Of a stretch of DNA of 33,990 bases, positions 7,755-13,992 are shown piece by piece. The stretch covers positions 1-33,990 of the forward strand of contig NZ_JAGIYY010000015.1 of NCBI RefSeq assembly GCF_017813335.1, in the 5' to 3' direction. The position numbers and the translations under genes were made by a program. Below the pieces are notes generated by a model. That model did no database searches. It had not been told where the DNA came from and worked only from the letters and a program-made list of their open reading frames with translations. The first letter of the stretch is position 1. Every line of letters starts with the position of its first letter. This stretch comes from Tianweitania sediminis. Lineage in GTDB: Bacteria; Pseudomonadota; Alphaproteobacteria; Rhizobiales; Rhizobiaceae.

Positions 7755-8616
7755 TGGCTGCTCCGCGATGTGCATCGAACGCGCCTTCGTTGTCTAACCG
7801 CAGCGAATCCTCTCCGAGTTCACGGCGGGTGCTTGGTTCCCTCCCGGTCTCGCCGGATGGTGAGCGCCCAGCAACCAGGCTTTCCACTGCCTCGTCCATG
7901 CTGTGCCCAGCCCGCTCGAAGCCGCGCTTCCAATCCACCACATGGCGGCGCATCCACAACCGTGCCTCGTCTGCGTTGCCGGCCCGTATCGCGGCTATGA
8001 TGTAGCGGTGTGCCTGAAGCATGCGTCCAGCGCCTTCCGGTACCTTGCGGCAAACCAACTCCGACGTAGGGAAGAACAGCAGCGCGCCAGGCTCGCGGGC
8101 AAGTTCCAATACGCGGTTGCCTGCGATCCGAGCCACCAGGGCATGGAAGCGGCTGTCAACCTCCGCGAGCTTGGCCGGATCGTGCGCAACTGCTTCCGCC
8201 TCAGCGAGGTTGCCTTCGAGGTCCTGCAGGTCGCCGGGGTTCGCGCGCAGGGCGGCTGCTTCCGCTGCTCCCGTCTCGAGGACGACCGCAGTCTCGAAGA
8301 GTTCGCGGAACGTGACTTCCTGGAGCACCATCGCACGAGTCATGCGGCTCAACAGGTTCCGGTAGCGAGGAGCGCAAACAAAGAGCTTGCGGTTTGCTTC
8401 GCGGCGGACAAGGCCGCTTTGTTCCAGCACGCGAATGCCTTCGCGCACCGTAGAGCGATTTACCCCGAACTGCTGCACGAGCTCGGCTTCCGTCCCGACT
8501 TCGTCGCCCGGGCGCAATGTTCCGCCGATGATCTGCTGCTCGATCGCTTCGGCGACCTTCTGATAGGCCGACGAAACGGTGATACGATCGTAACGCGCGG
8601 ATACGCTGTTCCTCAC
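7747..8616 (-). CDS. GntR-family (FadR/FCD subfamily) transcriptional regulator
   Basis: A 289-residue regulator with an N-terminal winged helix (YQKVAEAIEQQI, LVQQFGVNRSTVREGIR, about residues 16-70) and a C-terminal helical FCD ligand-binding domain (from about 95). FCD regulators usually bind small carboxylates or acyl-CoAs, which suits the neighbouring ligase. The open frame extends to a TTG at 8634, but GTG at 8616 has a GGGAGG site eight bases upstream and is preferred. The stop overlaps the LivG start, so it is probably the first gene of the operon and autoregulated. A perfect inverted repeat at 8635-8649 is a candidate operator. Confidence 0.85.
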   Translation of the reverse strand: MRNSVSARYDRITVSSAYQKVAEAIEQQIIGGTLRPGDEVGTEAELVQQFGVNRSTVREGIRVLEQSGLVRREANRKLFVCAPRYRNLLSRMTRAMVLQEVTFRELFETAVVLETGAAEAAALRANPGDLQDLEGNLAEAEAVAHDPAKLAEVDSRFHALVARIAGNRVLELAREPGALLFFPTSELVCRKVPEGAGRMLQAHRYIIAAIRAGNADEARLWMRRHVVDWKRGFERAGHSMDEAVESLVAGRSPSGETGREPSTRRELGEDSLRLDNEGAFDAHRGAANE

Positions 8617-8634
8617 CCCCGGCCCCTCCCACAA

Positions 8635-8649
8635 GTCCGTTTGTCGGAC
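8635..8649. promoter_or_regulatory. candidate GntR operator (inverted repeat)
   Basis: GTCCGTTTGTCGGAC is a perfect 5-base inverted repeat around a 5-base centre. It lies 19-33 bases upstream of the preferred GTG start of the GntR gene. The position fits an autoregulatory operator for the regulator-livGHM operon, but a 15-base palindrome can occur by chance in GC-rich DNA. Confidence 0.4.
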
Positions 8650-8723
8650 ATCTTGGATCAGGTGGACAGGCTCACGTCAAGCCCTGCTGGCCCTGGCTCT
8701 GAGAGGACGGAGTTGCGCCTCAT

Positions 8724-9103
8724 ATGGTAGGCGTTTCGGCCCTGAGCCTCTGGAGTGACTGCTATGTTGGCCGTTTTGATGAACCCCTCCATGCTCGCCT
8801 CTCTTCTAGTGGCCTATGCGCTCACGTTGTCCATCTTCAACGAAAACGGGATCGGTGGGACCTCGCTTCCACCCTCAGCGATGTGGGAGCCTGGTTGGGA
8901 CAGCCCGAGCCGCAGCTCGTCACCGAGATCGTAGAGCGCGGATCGAAGTTCCGGAAGCACTCCTGAATGTGTGGCTCACGTCCGCCGCGGAGGCCTGGAA
9001 GCTGTCGAGCGACGCCGCGCTCTTCATGAACAGGCTGGCGGACGCTGGCGCTGACTGCCGCCCTAAGCTGGCTGCAGTCAGGCGGCTGCTGCATGCGGAC
9101 TAG
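8724..9103 (+). pseudogene. hypothetical protein, frameshifted
   Basis: I do not recognise this gene. Two adjacent plus-strand frames look like parts of one protein. The first starts at ATG 8724 and reads plausibly through STLSDVGAWLGQPEPQ and LVTEIVERGSK to a stop at 8966. Another frame continues from about 8945 with VPEALLNVWLTSAAEAW, DAALFMNRLADAGAD and VRRLLHAD, ending at 9103. A single-base indel near 8945-8955 would join them into a protein of about 125 residues with amphipathic helices. The 3' end overlaps the convergent minus-strand PAPS-reductase-like remnant by 26 bases. No good ribosome site is visible before 8724. Confidence 0.4.
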
Positions 9104-9851
9104 ACCCCGCTGCCAGTTCCGCCAGCGGCTTCCGGCTCATGTGCATCGTGTAGCCCGTCCTTTCCTCCAGCGCCCGGTACTCGCGAGAAGGGCAGGGAAG
9201 TGGCGGCCGCCGTTCGCGAGATCGCCCTTCGACCCCATGATGCAGAAGACGCAGCTGAGTCGCTCGTTGCCAGCCGCGTACGCCCAGTGCGGCTCCTGGC
9301 CCGCGTCGCGGATCCTCGCGAAGACTTCTGCCGTCGAGAGGCCATGGATCGGCAGCCACTCGTACGAGGTTAGGACGCCGTTGCTCACGGACTCCATGGG
9401 TCTCAGGACTGCCCTCTTCGCCTGCGCTGGGCTCTCCCCGCGCGCAGCCCGAGCGCGTTCACGATGACCCTGAAGCCGATTTCCTTCGCGTAACGCCGGA
9501 CTTCGCGCTGGAGCGGCGGGCGCTGCGGCTCGTGGGCCAGGCGGGCGCGCTTGGCCCGGAGCGCTTCGTGATAGATCCGATCCGCCCGCGGCCCCGGATC
9601 GTACCCCGAGAACCAGGGGTTGTTGTCCACGTTCGCGAGGTACTCCTCCTTTGCGAGCCGAGCCACCGCGACGGCAGGATCCGGAAGCGGGGTCTGGTCC
9701 ACGACCGCCGGACCGCAGGTGTCGAAGTCGAGGTCGATCTCCGGATGTCCATGCCTCGCGAATGCGAACCGGGGCGGCTGCCAATCTTTATGCGAAGACG
9801 CCCGGTCCGCTCGGTGGCTCTTGATCTGTGCGAACAGCCTCTCTCCTGCAT
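9078..9851 (-). pseudogene. PAPS-reductase-like (N-type ATP pyrophosphatase) protein, broken by frameshifts
   Basis: The gene can be reconstructed across three frames. It probably began at ATG 9851 (MQER, GGGAG just upstream). Frame changes near 9835 (GAGAGAGG), 9430 (a G run) and 9190 each need one or two bases to repair. The middle part reads NPWFSGYDPG, then EIGFRVIVNALGLRAG, ESPAQAKRAV, WLPIHGLSTAEVFARI and HWAYAAGNERLSCVFCIM. The C-terminal part reads YRALEERTGYTMHMSRKPL and ends at 9078. GLRAxESPAxAKR, LPIHxxSxxEVF and NxRLSCVFCIM are hallmarks of the phage/mobile PAPS-reductase-like family, distinct from assimilatory CysH. This group may act in nucleic-acid sulfur modification or unknown sulfur chemistry. 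As read, it is not translatable as one protein. Confidence 0.65.
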
Positions 9852-9853
9852 GG

Positions 9854-9880
9854 CTCCCGCGGCCGGAACGCCCGCGGGAG
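9854..9880. repeat. GC-rich inverted repeat between two minus-strand genes
   Basis: CTCCCGCGG at 9854-9862 pairs perfectly with CCGCGGGAG at 9872-9880, leaving a 9-base loop. It lies between the stop at 9922 and the ATG at 9851. On the minus strand the 3' arm contains the GGGAG that would be the ribosome site of the downstream PAPS-reductase-like gene, so it could mask translation start. No T-run follows, so it is not a classical terminator. Confidence 0.45.
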
Positions 9881-9921
9881 ACCTCGGGAAGGGGCAGTCG
9901 GGAACGATCCCGGCTTTCCCG

Positions 9922-10401
9922 TCAGGTCTCCCTTATCCTGCCCTCTTGCACCGCAGAGACGTAGCGGTCGGCCAGGTCGGCCATCTTCAGCAGGTTTTCT
10001 ATTGACGCGGCGCGGCCCCCTTTGCCCCCGTTCTCGTAGCTCGCGAGCAGGATCGGCAGCAGGTCCGTCCAGGAAGGCGGCTTCATGTCCATGAACCTGC
10101 GAGGTGCGGCGACGGCCAGAAGGTCGTCGGCCTCGGCGGCCATCCAGTAACCGCGGACCTCGCCCTGCTCCAGTGCGGCTTCGCCGTCGTGCCGGGACCA
10201 CTCGCGTCCCTCGGGAACGGAAACTTCCGCGTAGACGTGTCCGCTCTCGCTCATGATCCATTCCCTCCGTGTCGTTGGCTCCCAATCGCGGGCCCCGTCG
10301 CCCGCCCTCCGGTCGGCCTCGGCCTGAGCCTCCTCGAGCGTGCCGCCCGCCCCGAAGATCGCGCCGGTCTCGAAATCCACGAGGACCGTTATCTGCTGCA
10401 T
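9922..10401 (-). CDS. hypothetical protein
   Basis: I do not recognise this 159-residue protein. It is one of the few intact genes in the 8.7-12.7 kb island. The frame is open to 10668, but the start is set at ATG 10401 by GGAG seven bases upstream. Sequence upstream of that is arginine/glycine-rich shadow. The N-terminus (QQITVLVDFETGAIFGAGG) is beta-rich. An acidic middle (RRAGDGARDWEPTTRREW, then VYAEVSVPEGREW) follows, and the C-terminus is helical (LLPILLASYENGG, ENLLKMADLADRYV). It is soluble, with no signal or membrane segment. Its 3' end is followed by a GC-rich hairpin and the broken PAPS-reductase-like gene. Confidence 0.6.
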   Translation of the reverse strand: MQQITVLVDFETGAIFGAGGTLEEAQAEADRRAGDGARDWEPTTRREWIMSESGHVYAEVSVPEGREWSRHDGEAALEQGEVRGYWMAAEADDLLAVAAPRRFMDMKPPSWTDLLPILLASYENGGKGGRAASIENLLKMADLADRYVSAVQEGRIRET

Positions 10402-10484
10402 TTCGCTGCTCCGTTTTTTCCTAGCTGCCGCCACCGCAAGGCCGCTGGAGGCCCTAGGGGATGGATCGCTACCGGCCGTTCCCC

Positions 10485-10748
10485 TCAGGCTGCGTAGGCG
10501 CCGCCCCTGCGGCTCTTGCTCCCCTCTGCGAACAGGCGCTCGTCTGACCTGTCGAGCCACCACTCGAGGTGCTCGGCCGCGCTGCGGCCGACCCAGATGC
10601 AGACGTCGGCGCCCTGGTATTACGCGTTCTGTCCCTCCAGCTCCCGGCGCACCTCGTACTGTTTGCACCTGCAGCCGTTCAATGTCGGCTGCCCCACGTG
10701 CGTCAGGATGTACTCTTCGCCCTGCACCTTCCCGACCTTGTTTGTCAT
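10485..10748 (-). pseudogene. small hypothetical protein interrupted by an in-frame TAA
   Basis: From ATG 10748, preceded by AGGAG at a good distance, 42 codons encode MTNKVGKVQGEEYILTHVG and NGCRCKQYEVRRELEGQNA, then TAA at 10622-10620. The same frame continues with 44 coding-like codons (YQGADVCIWVGRSAAEHLEW, WLDRSDERLFAEG) to TGA at 10487-10485. The continuation after the stop looks like real protein, so this is either a nonsense-mutated 86-87-residue protein or a natural 42-residue protein followed by an untranslated relic. I cannot name the family. It lies 83 bases upstream of the 9922-10401 gene on the same strand. Confidence 0.5.
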
Positions 10749-11192
10749 CGTCTCTCTCTCCTCTCGGACCCTGTTGCCGCTGTCCGTAAGGAAATATTGT
10801 GGTCTGGATCGCCCACGCACAAGAGGTGTTTCGAAGAAAACGACCATCGCTCCAGGTTTTGTGGCAACTGAATCAAGAAGTGAGGACTTGTCAACAATTG
10901 AGAATGCGGCCTGACCGGATCGACAATTCTGCCGATCGGCAGGAGCGAGTCCTTCAACATTGTGTTGGCGCCAAGGATTTGTGCCAGTATTGTCAACCCT
11001 GACTACGGGCGAACCCTTCAGTGCTTGTTCTCCGTGCCCTTGGGGATCTTTTTGAATCCTCCGGAGGGCATGCGGTGAACCTCGAATCCTTGAGCGCAGC
11101 GTCCGCAAAAACGACGAAGGGCCCTGGATTGGAGAGGTCCGGGTACTTCGTCGAGAGCGGCTTGCGCGCGGCAGGCGAGCGGGCGCCAGGGG
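10749..11192. other. intergenic stretch, no gene seen
   Basis: This stretch is visibly less GC-rich than its flanks, especially 10790-11010. The reading frames through it have no family-like content and no good ribosome sites. It lies upstream of the small minus-strand gene at 10748 and probably holds its promoter, but I could not find a convincing -35/-10 pair. Confidence 0.4.
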
Positions 11193-11670
11193 TCAGCCGC
11201 CGGCCGGGTCGTAAACGGCGAGTCCCAGGGAGATCAGAACCTTGCGGCACAGGAGGCCGACCTCCTGCCATTCCTCCTCTACTGCGGCGCCGTCGTATCT
11301 GGCCCGCGCCGTCTTCAGCGCACCGTCAACCCGCTCCCACCCGGTTACCTCCCGCTCCTCGACGGGAGTCGGCCTGTGCACCCGCCCCACGGCTGCCGAA
11401 ACGGGCCCGGCGAACAGGCGGCTTACGTAAGTTCGCCGGTCCGCCCACTGGGCCATGTTCTCGTTTCTCCAGTGGTGATAGAAGGCCCATAGGTCTTCGT
11501 GCGGGTTCTCGTATTTGGATGCCTGCGGCTGCACAAGCCTGGGCGAGGCGGAACTGGCGCGCCGTATAGAACTCGTTGACTTCCTGAATCCTCTGCCTGC
11601 CTTCCGAAACCCCGACCATCATTTCACGGTGGATGATCAACTCGGGAAGGATTGTAGCTGAGCCCTCCAC
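11193..11670 (-). pseudogene. hypothetical protein (possibly abortive-infection/HEPN-like), split by a frameshift
   Basis: The first frame starts at GTG 11670 with GGGAG five bases upstream. It reads coding-like to FYTARQFRLAQACAAAG at about base 11525. The sensible protein then continues in another frame (GTG 11534) with NPHEDLWAFYHHWRNEN, RRTYVSRLF, TGWERVDGALKTARARYDG and EWQEVGLLCRKVLISLGLAV, ending YDPAGG at 11193. The segment EVGLLCRxVLISLxxAVYDP resembles a conserved block in bacterial proteins with HEPN-like or abortive-infection-like architecture; this is recollection, not a search result. Either one gene suffered a one-base indel near 11525, or two overlapping coupled genes exist. 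It starts 9 bases after the 11680-11958 stop, so they were probably co-transcribed. Confidence 0.45.
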
Positions 11671-11679
11671 TGGATCTCC

Positions 11680-11958
11680 CTATGGCACCACGTGGATATT
11701 CGAAGCCGGGTCCTGCTCGTTGCGCCTGCTTAGGGCAGCCTGCGCGATACGCTTGCGGTCATGTACCGGAAGGTTGGACAGGGCCTCCGCGAACGGCTCC
11801 GGGGTATAGACTGCAACGACCGTGTTCATCTCGCCGTCGCGGCCCTTGACCTTGCTAAGCTGAATGTGGGCGTGCAGGAGGAGGGCTGACAGGTCGCCCC
11901 TTCGCAGGCTGTCCAGGAAGGCCCGCGCGTTCTCTCCGTCGGAATCTGTGTGTGCCAT
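11680..11958 (-). CDS. hypothetical protein, start uncertain
   Basis: A 92-residue protein of unknown function starting MAHTDSDGENARAFLDSL. It contains VVAVYTPEPFAEALSNLP and HDRKRIAQAALSRRNEQDP, which look like a conserved small helical domain, but I cannot name it. No secretion signal is present. The ATG at 11958 has GGAG directly abutting it, which is a poor spacing. The strongest ribosome site nearby (AAAAAGGAGG, minus strand, 12033-12024) serves a GTG at 12017 in another frame, so an N-terminal frameshift is possible. The gene is followed 9 bases later by the split gene at 11670. Confidence 0.5.
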   Translation of the reverse strand: MAHTDSDGENARAFLDSLRRGDLSALLLHAHIQLSKVKGRDGEMNTVVAVYTPEPFAEALSNLPVHDRKRIAQAALSRRNEQDPASNIHVVP

Positions 11959-12361
11959 CTCCGGCAGCCTGCCGCATCTGGTTGCCGACAGACAAGCGCG
12001 GGAGGGTGGCCTTCCACCGATTGCCTCCTTTTTCCAGTATACCAAGACACCGGGCGAACCACGCGAGGGCACTCAGCGGCCCCGCAAATCGCTCCGAATT
12101 CCGCGGAACGTGCCGTTAACGACGTTTTCACAAGTCCGGCCAGAGATCTGGATCTCCTGGGCGGGATGCTGCTATCGACACCGCGCCCCGGTGTAGCGAC
12201 TCGCCGCCGGACTTGACCGCGAAACCTCCCAAAGACCTCGTAGGGCGCGATGCCCACCCTTCACCCGCTGCGCGGCCATCCGGCTTCGCGGCTCCTGACT
12301 TCTATCGCTGTGCGGTATCCTGACGGGACCCCACGGCTCGCGAACCTGTGGGAATTTTTCA
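11959..12361. other. divergent intergenic region
   Basis: This lies between the minus-strand gene starting at 11958 and the plus-strand gene starting at 12362, and should carry promoters for both. It contains the near-perfect minus-strand Shine-Dalgarno AAAAAGGAGG (12033-12024). A TATACT hexamer sits just upstream on the minus strand (12041-12036), too close to that site to be its promoter. I see no convincing gene in it. Confidence 0.4.
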
Positions 12362-12715
12362 ATGAACCAGAACGACCTTGCCAAGCTCATCGCCGACTTG
12401 TTCAACAGCTGCGCCGCCGAACCGCGCCCGGCAGGCGGCGAGTTCGACTACCTGCGGTTCCGCTTCCGGAACGGCTCGGTGCAGCTGTCCGAGCGTCCCT
12501 GCAGCGATGCGGACGCGAACCGCCGTGGAGGCTATGCCCTCTACGCGGTGAAGACCACGATCGTCCCGCTCAACGTCCCCGTGGGGCCGATGACGTATTG
12601 GGCGCCCTCCGTCTTCTTCATCCCCGACGACGAGGCCATGCGCCCCGAGGTCGCGTATGACGGATCTCCGTTCCGGCGCGGAGTCGAGGCGGTGAAGTTC
12701 GGACGCCCTTCATGA
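12362..12715 (+). CDS. hypothetical protein
   Basis: An intact 117-residue protein that I do not recognise. It starts MNQNDLAKLIADLFNSCAAE and has a beta-rich centre (FDYLRFRFRNGSVQLSERP, YALYAVKTTIVPLNVPVG). It ends DGSPFRRGVEAVKFGRPS, with no signal peptide or membrane span. It is the only plus-strand intact gene in the island and is followed at once by a strong intrinsic terminator, which supports it being a real transcribed unit. The ribosome site is weak (GTGGGA about nine bases upstream). Confidence 0.6.
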   Translation: MNQNDLAKLIADLFNSCAAEPRPAGGEFDYLRFRFRNGSVQLSERPCSDADANRRGGYALYAVKTTIVPLNVPVGPMTYWAPSVFFIPDDEAMRPEVAYDGSPFRRGVEAVKFGRPS

Positions 12716-12717
12716 CT

Positions 12718-12751
12718 GCGGAGGCCGGCATCGCGCGGCCTCCGCTTTTTT
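12718..12751 (+). terminator. intrinsic terminator
   Basis: GCGGAGGCCG at 12718-12727 pairs perfectly with CGGCCTCCGC at 12736-12745 around an 8-base loop, followed by six T's. It begins three bases after the stop of the plus-strand gene ending at 12715. It marks the end of the small-gene island and protects the convergent AraC gene. Confidence 0.9.
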
Positions 12752-12798
12752 CTGCCGACGGCTCTTAAATGTTGCAGCCAGCCCCGCGGTCATTGCGA

Positions 12799-13839
12799 TT
12801 AGGCCGGAGCGCCAGCGTTTCTACCTGCGATCTGTAATGTCTCGCGGGGGCTCTGCGCGAAAGAGCGGCGGTAATCTCGGGAGAAGTGGCTGTGGCTTGA
12901 GTAGCCCACATCGTGGGCTACCTGGGTGATTGTGGTCCCAGGTATTGGGTTGGATAACAGTCGATGTGCAGCCTCAAGACGACGTTCGACAAGGTAGCGC
13001 AGCGGAGCGGTGCCTAGATGCTTGGCGAAACCGTTATACAGAGACCGTCGACTCGTGCCGGCATATTTTATAATCTCTACTATTGTCAGCGGGTACATGT
13101 AGGAAACGTCGATCAAGTGCATGGCTCGATGCATGAAGGCAGGCAGTGACGCGGCTTTACGTGCAGAAGGGGCCGATAAGGTGGACGCGCCTATAGCTAA
13201 GTCGATGAGGACACGTTCGAAGTCTGTAGAAACCTCACCGTCAAGCTTCGAGATGCTGGCAGTTTTATCAGCGATCGTCGTGTTGAGCAGCCGGAAGAAC
13301 GTTGCGTGCTCGTCAAGGGCTTCCACCACAACGGGCGCAACCTTGAGCGCAGTAAAGTCGGCACTTCCGCAGCGCCTCTGGAGATAAGCATTGACGCTGG
13401 CGCTGCCGAAAATGACGTTCAGGATGTCAGCGTCGCAGTCCCAGGAACGGCTGAGTTCGCCGGATCTGCTTGCCATCAAGAATTGCCCGGGCTTCACTTC
13501 AAAGGAAAATCCCTCGTGCCGGGCACGAAACATGCCGCGGAGGGGCACATATATGGAGATGCGATCCCGCTGCGTGCGGCGCGTGACGGTCTCGACCTCA
13601 TCCGATGTCCGCCACTTCAGCATGTGAAGTGCGCTCTGGCCGATGCTTAAAGCCTTGCCCTGCAAGGTGACGCAGCCGCTGGAGGGCGCGTATACGCCGC
13701 ATCGGCCGTCCGTAAGTGATGAGACGACGTTGCGTATCCTATCCAAGCCCATGTCGCCGCGGCTATCCTCAGCCGGCACGGCGGAGTCGTAAGTCGCGCA
13801 AAGTTGCTGCAGAGCATCTGTTGTCGTCAACCGCGTCAT
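12799..13839 (-). CDS. AraC-family transcriptional regulator
   Basis: A 346-residue regulator with an N-terminal ligand-sensing domain of the AraC_binding_2 type (about residues 50-220). The C-terminal double helix-turn-helix (about 240-335) includes EIIKYAGTSRRSLYNGFAKH and ITQVAHDVGYSSHSHFSRDY. It is divergent from the catabolic/transport run starting at 13993 and most likely activates it in response to its substrate. GGGAGG directly abuts the ATG at 13839, which is unfavourable; the TTG three codons in (13830) sits nine bases from it and may be the real start. Confidence 0.85.
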   Translation of the reverse strand: MTRLTTTDALQQLCATYDSAVPAEDSRGDMGLDRIRNVVSSLTDGRCGVYAPSSGCVTLQGKALSIGQSALHMLKWRTSDEVETVTRRTQRDRISIYVPLRGMFRARHEGFSFEVKPGQFLMASRSGELSRSWDCDADILNVIFGSASVNAYLQRRCGSADFTALKVAPVVVEALDEHATFFRLLNTTIADKTASISKLDGEVSTDFERVLIDLAIGASTLSAPSARKAASLPAFMHRAMHLIDVSYMYPLTIVEIIKYAGTSRRSLYNGFAKHLGTAPLRYLVERRLEAAHRLLSNPIPGTTITQVAHDVGYSSHSHFSRDYRRSFAQSPRETLQIAGRNAGAPA

Positions 13840-13992
13840 CCTCCCTGATCACGTGGCGGTGTCGCAATGTGCGACGAACCAACTGCGAACGCAACCGAGG
13901 TGCACTCTCGTGCAAATGAAATGCACCCGTGAGGCAGACGCTGGCCTGCGGCATGCATACCAAAGGTCAAGCTCAAACACGGCAGCGATACT
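13840..13992. promoter_or_regulatory. divergent promoter region between araC-type gene and catabolic operon
   Basis: This is the only intergenic space between the AraC regulator and the nine-gene plus-strand run, so the operon promoter and regulator binding sites must lie here. I did not find a convincing direct-repeat operator or consensus promoter by eye. Confidence 0.5.

Noticed and set aside
7903-8730. A 275-codon plus-strand frame opposite the GntR gene
   Set aside because: Antisense to a gene with clear winged-helix and FCD content; nothing family-like in it.
10745-10996. An 83-codon minus-strand frame in the less GC-rich gap
   Set aside because: No ribosome site and no family-like content; it overlaps the start region of the well-started gene at 10748, so the gap is better read as regulatory.
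12036-12041. TATACT on the minus strand as a -10 promoter element
   Set aside because: Transcription would begin inside the AAAAAGGAGG ribosome site next to it, and no matching -35 is present.
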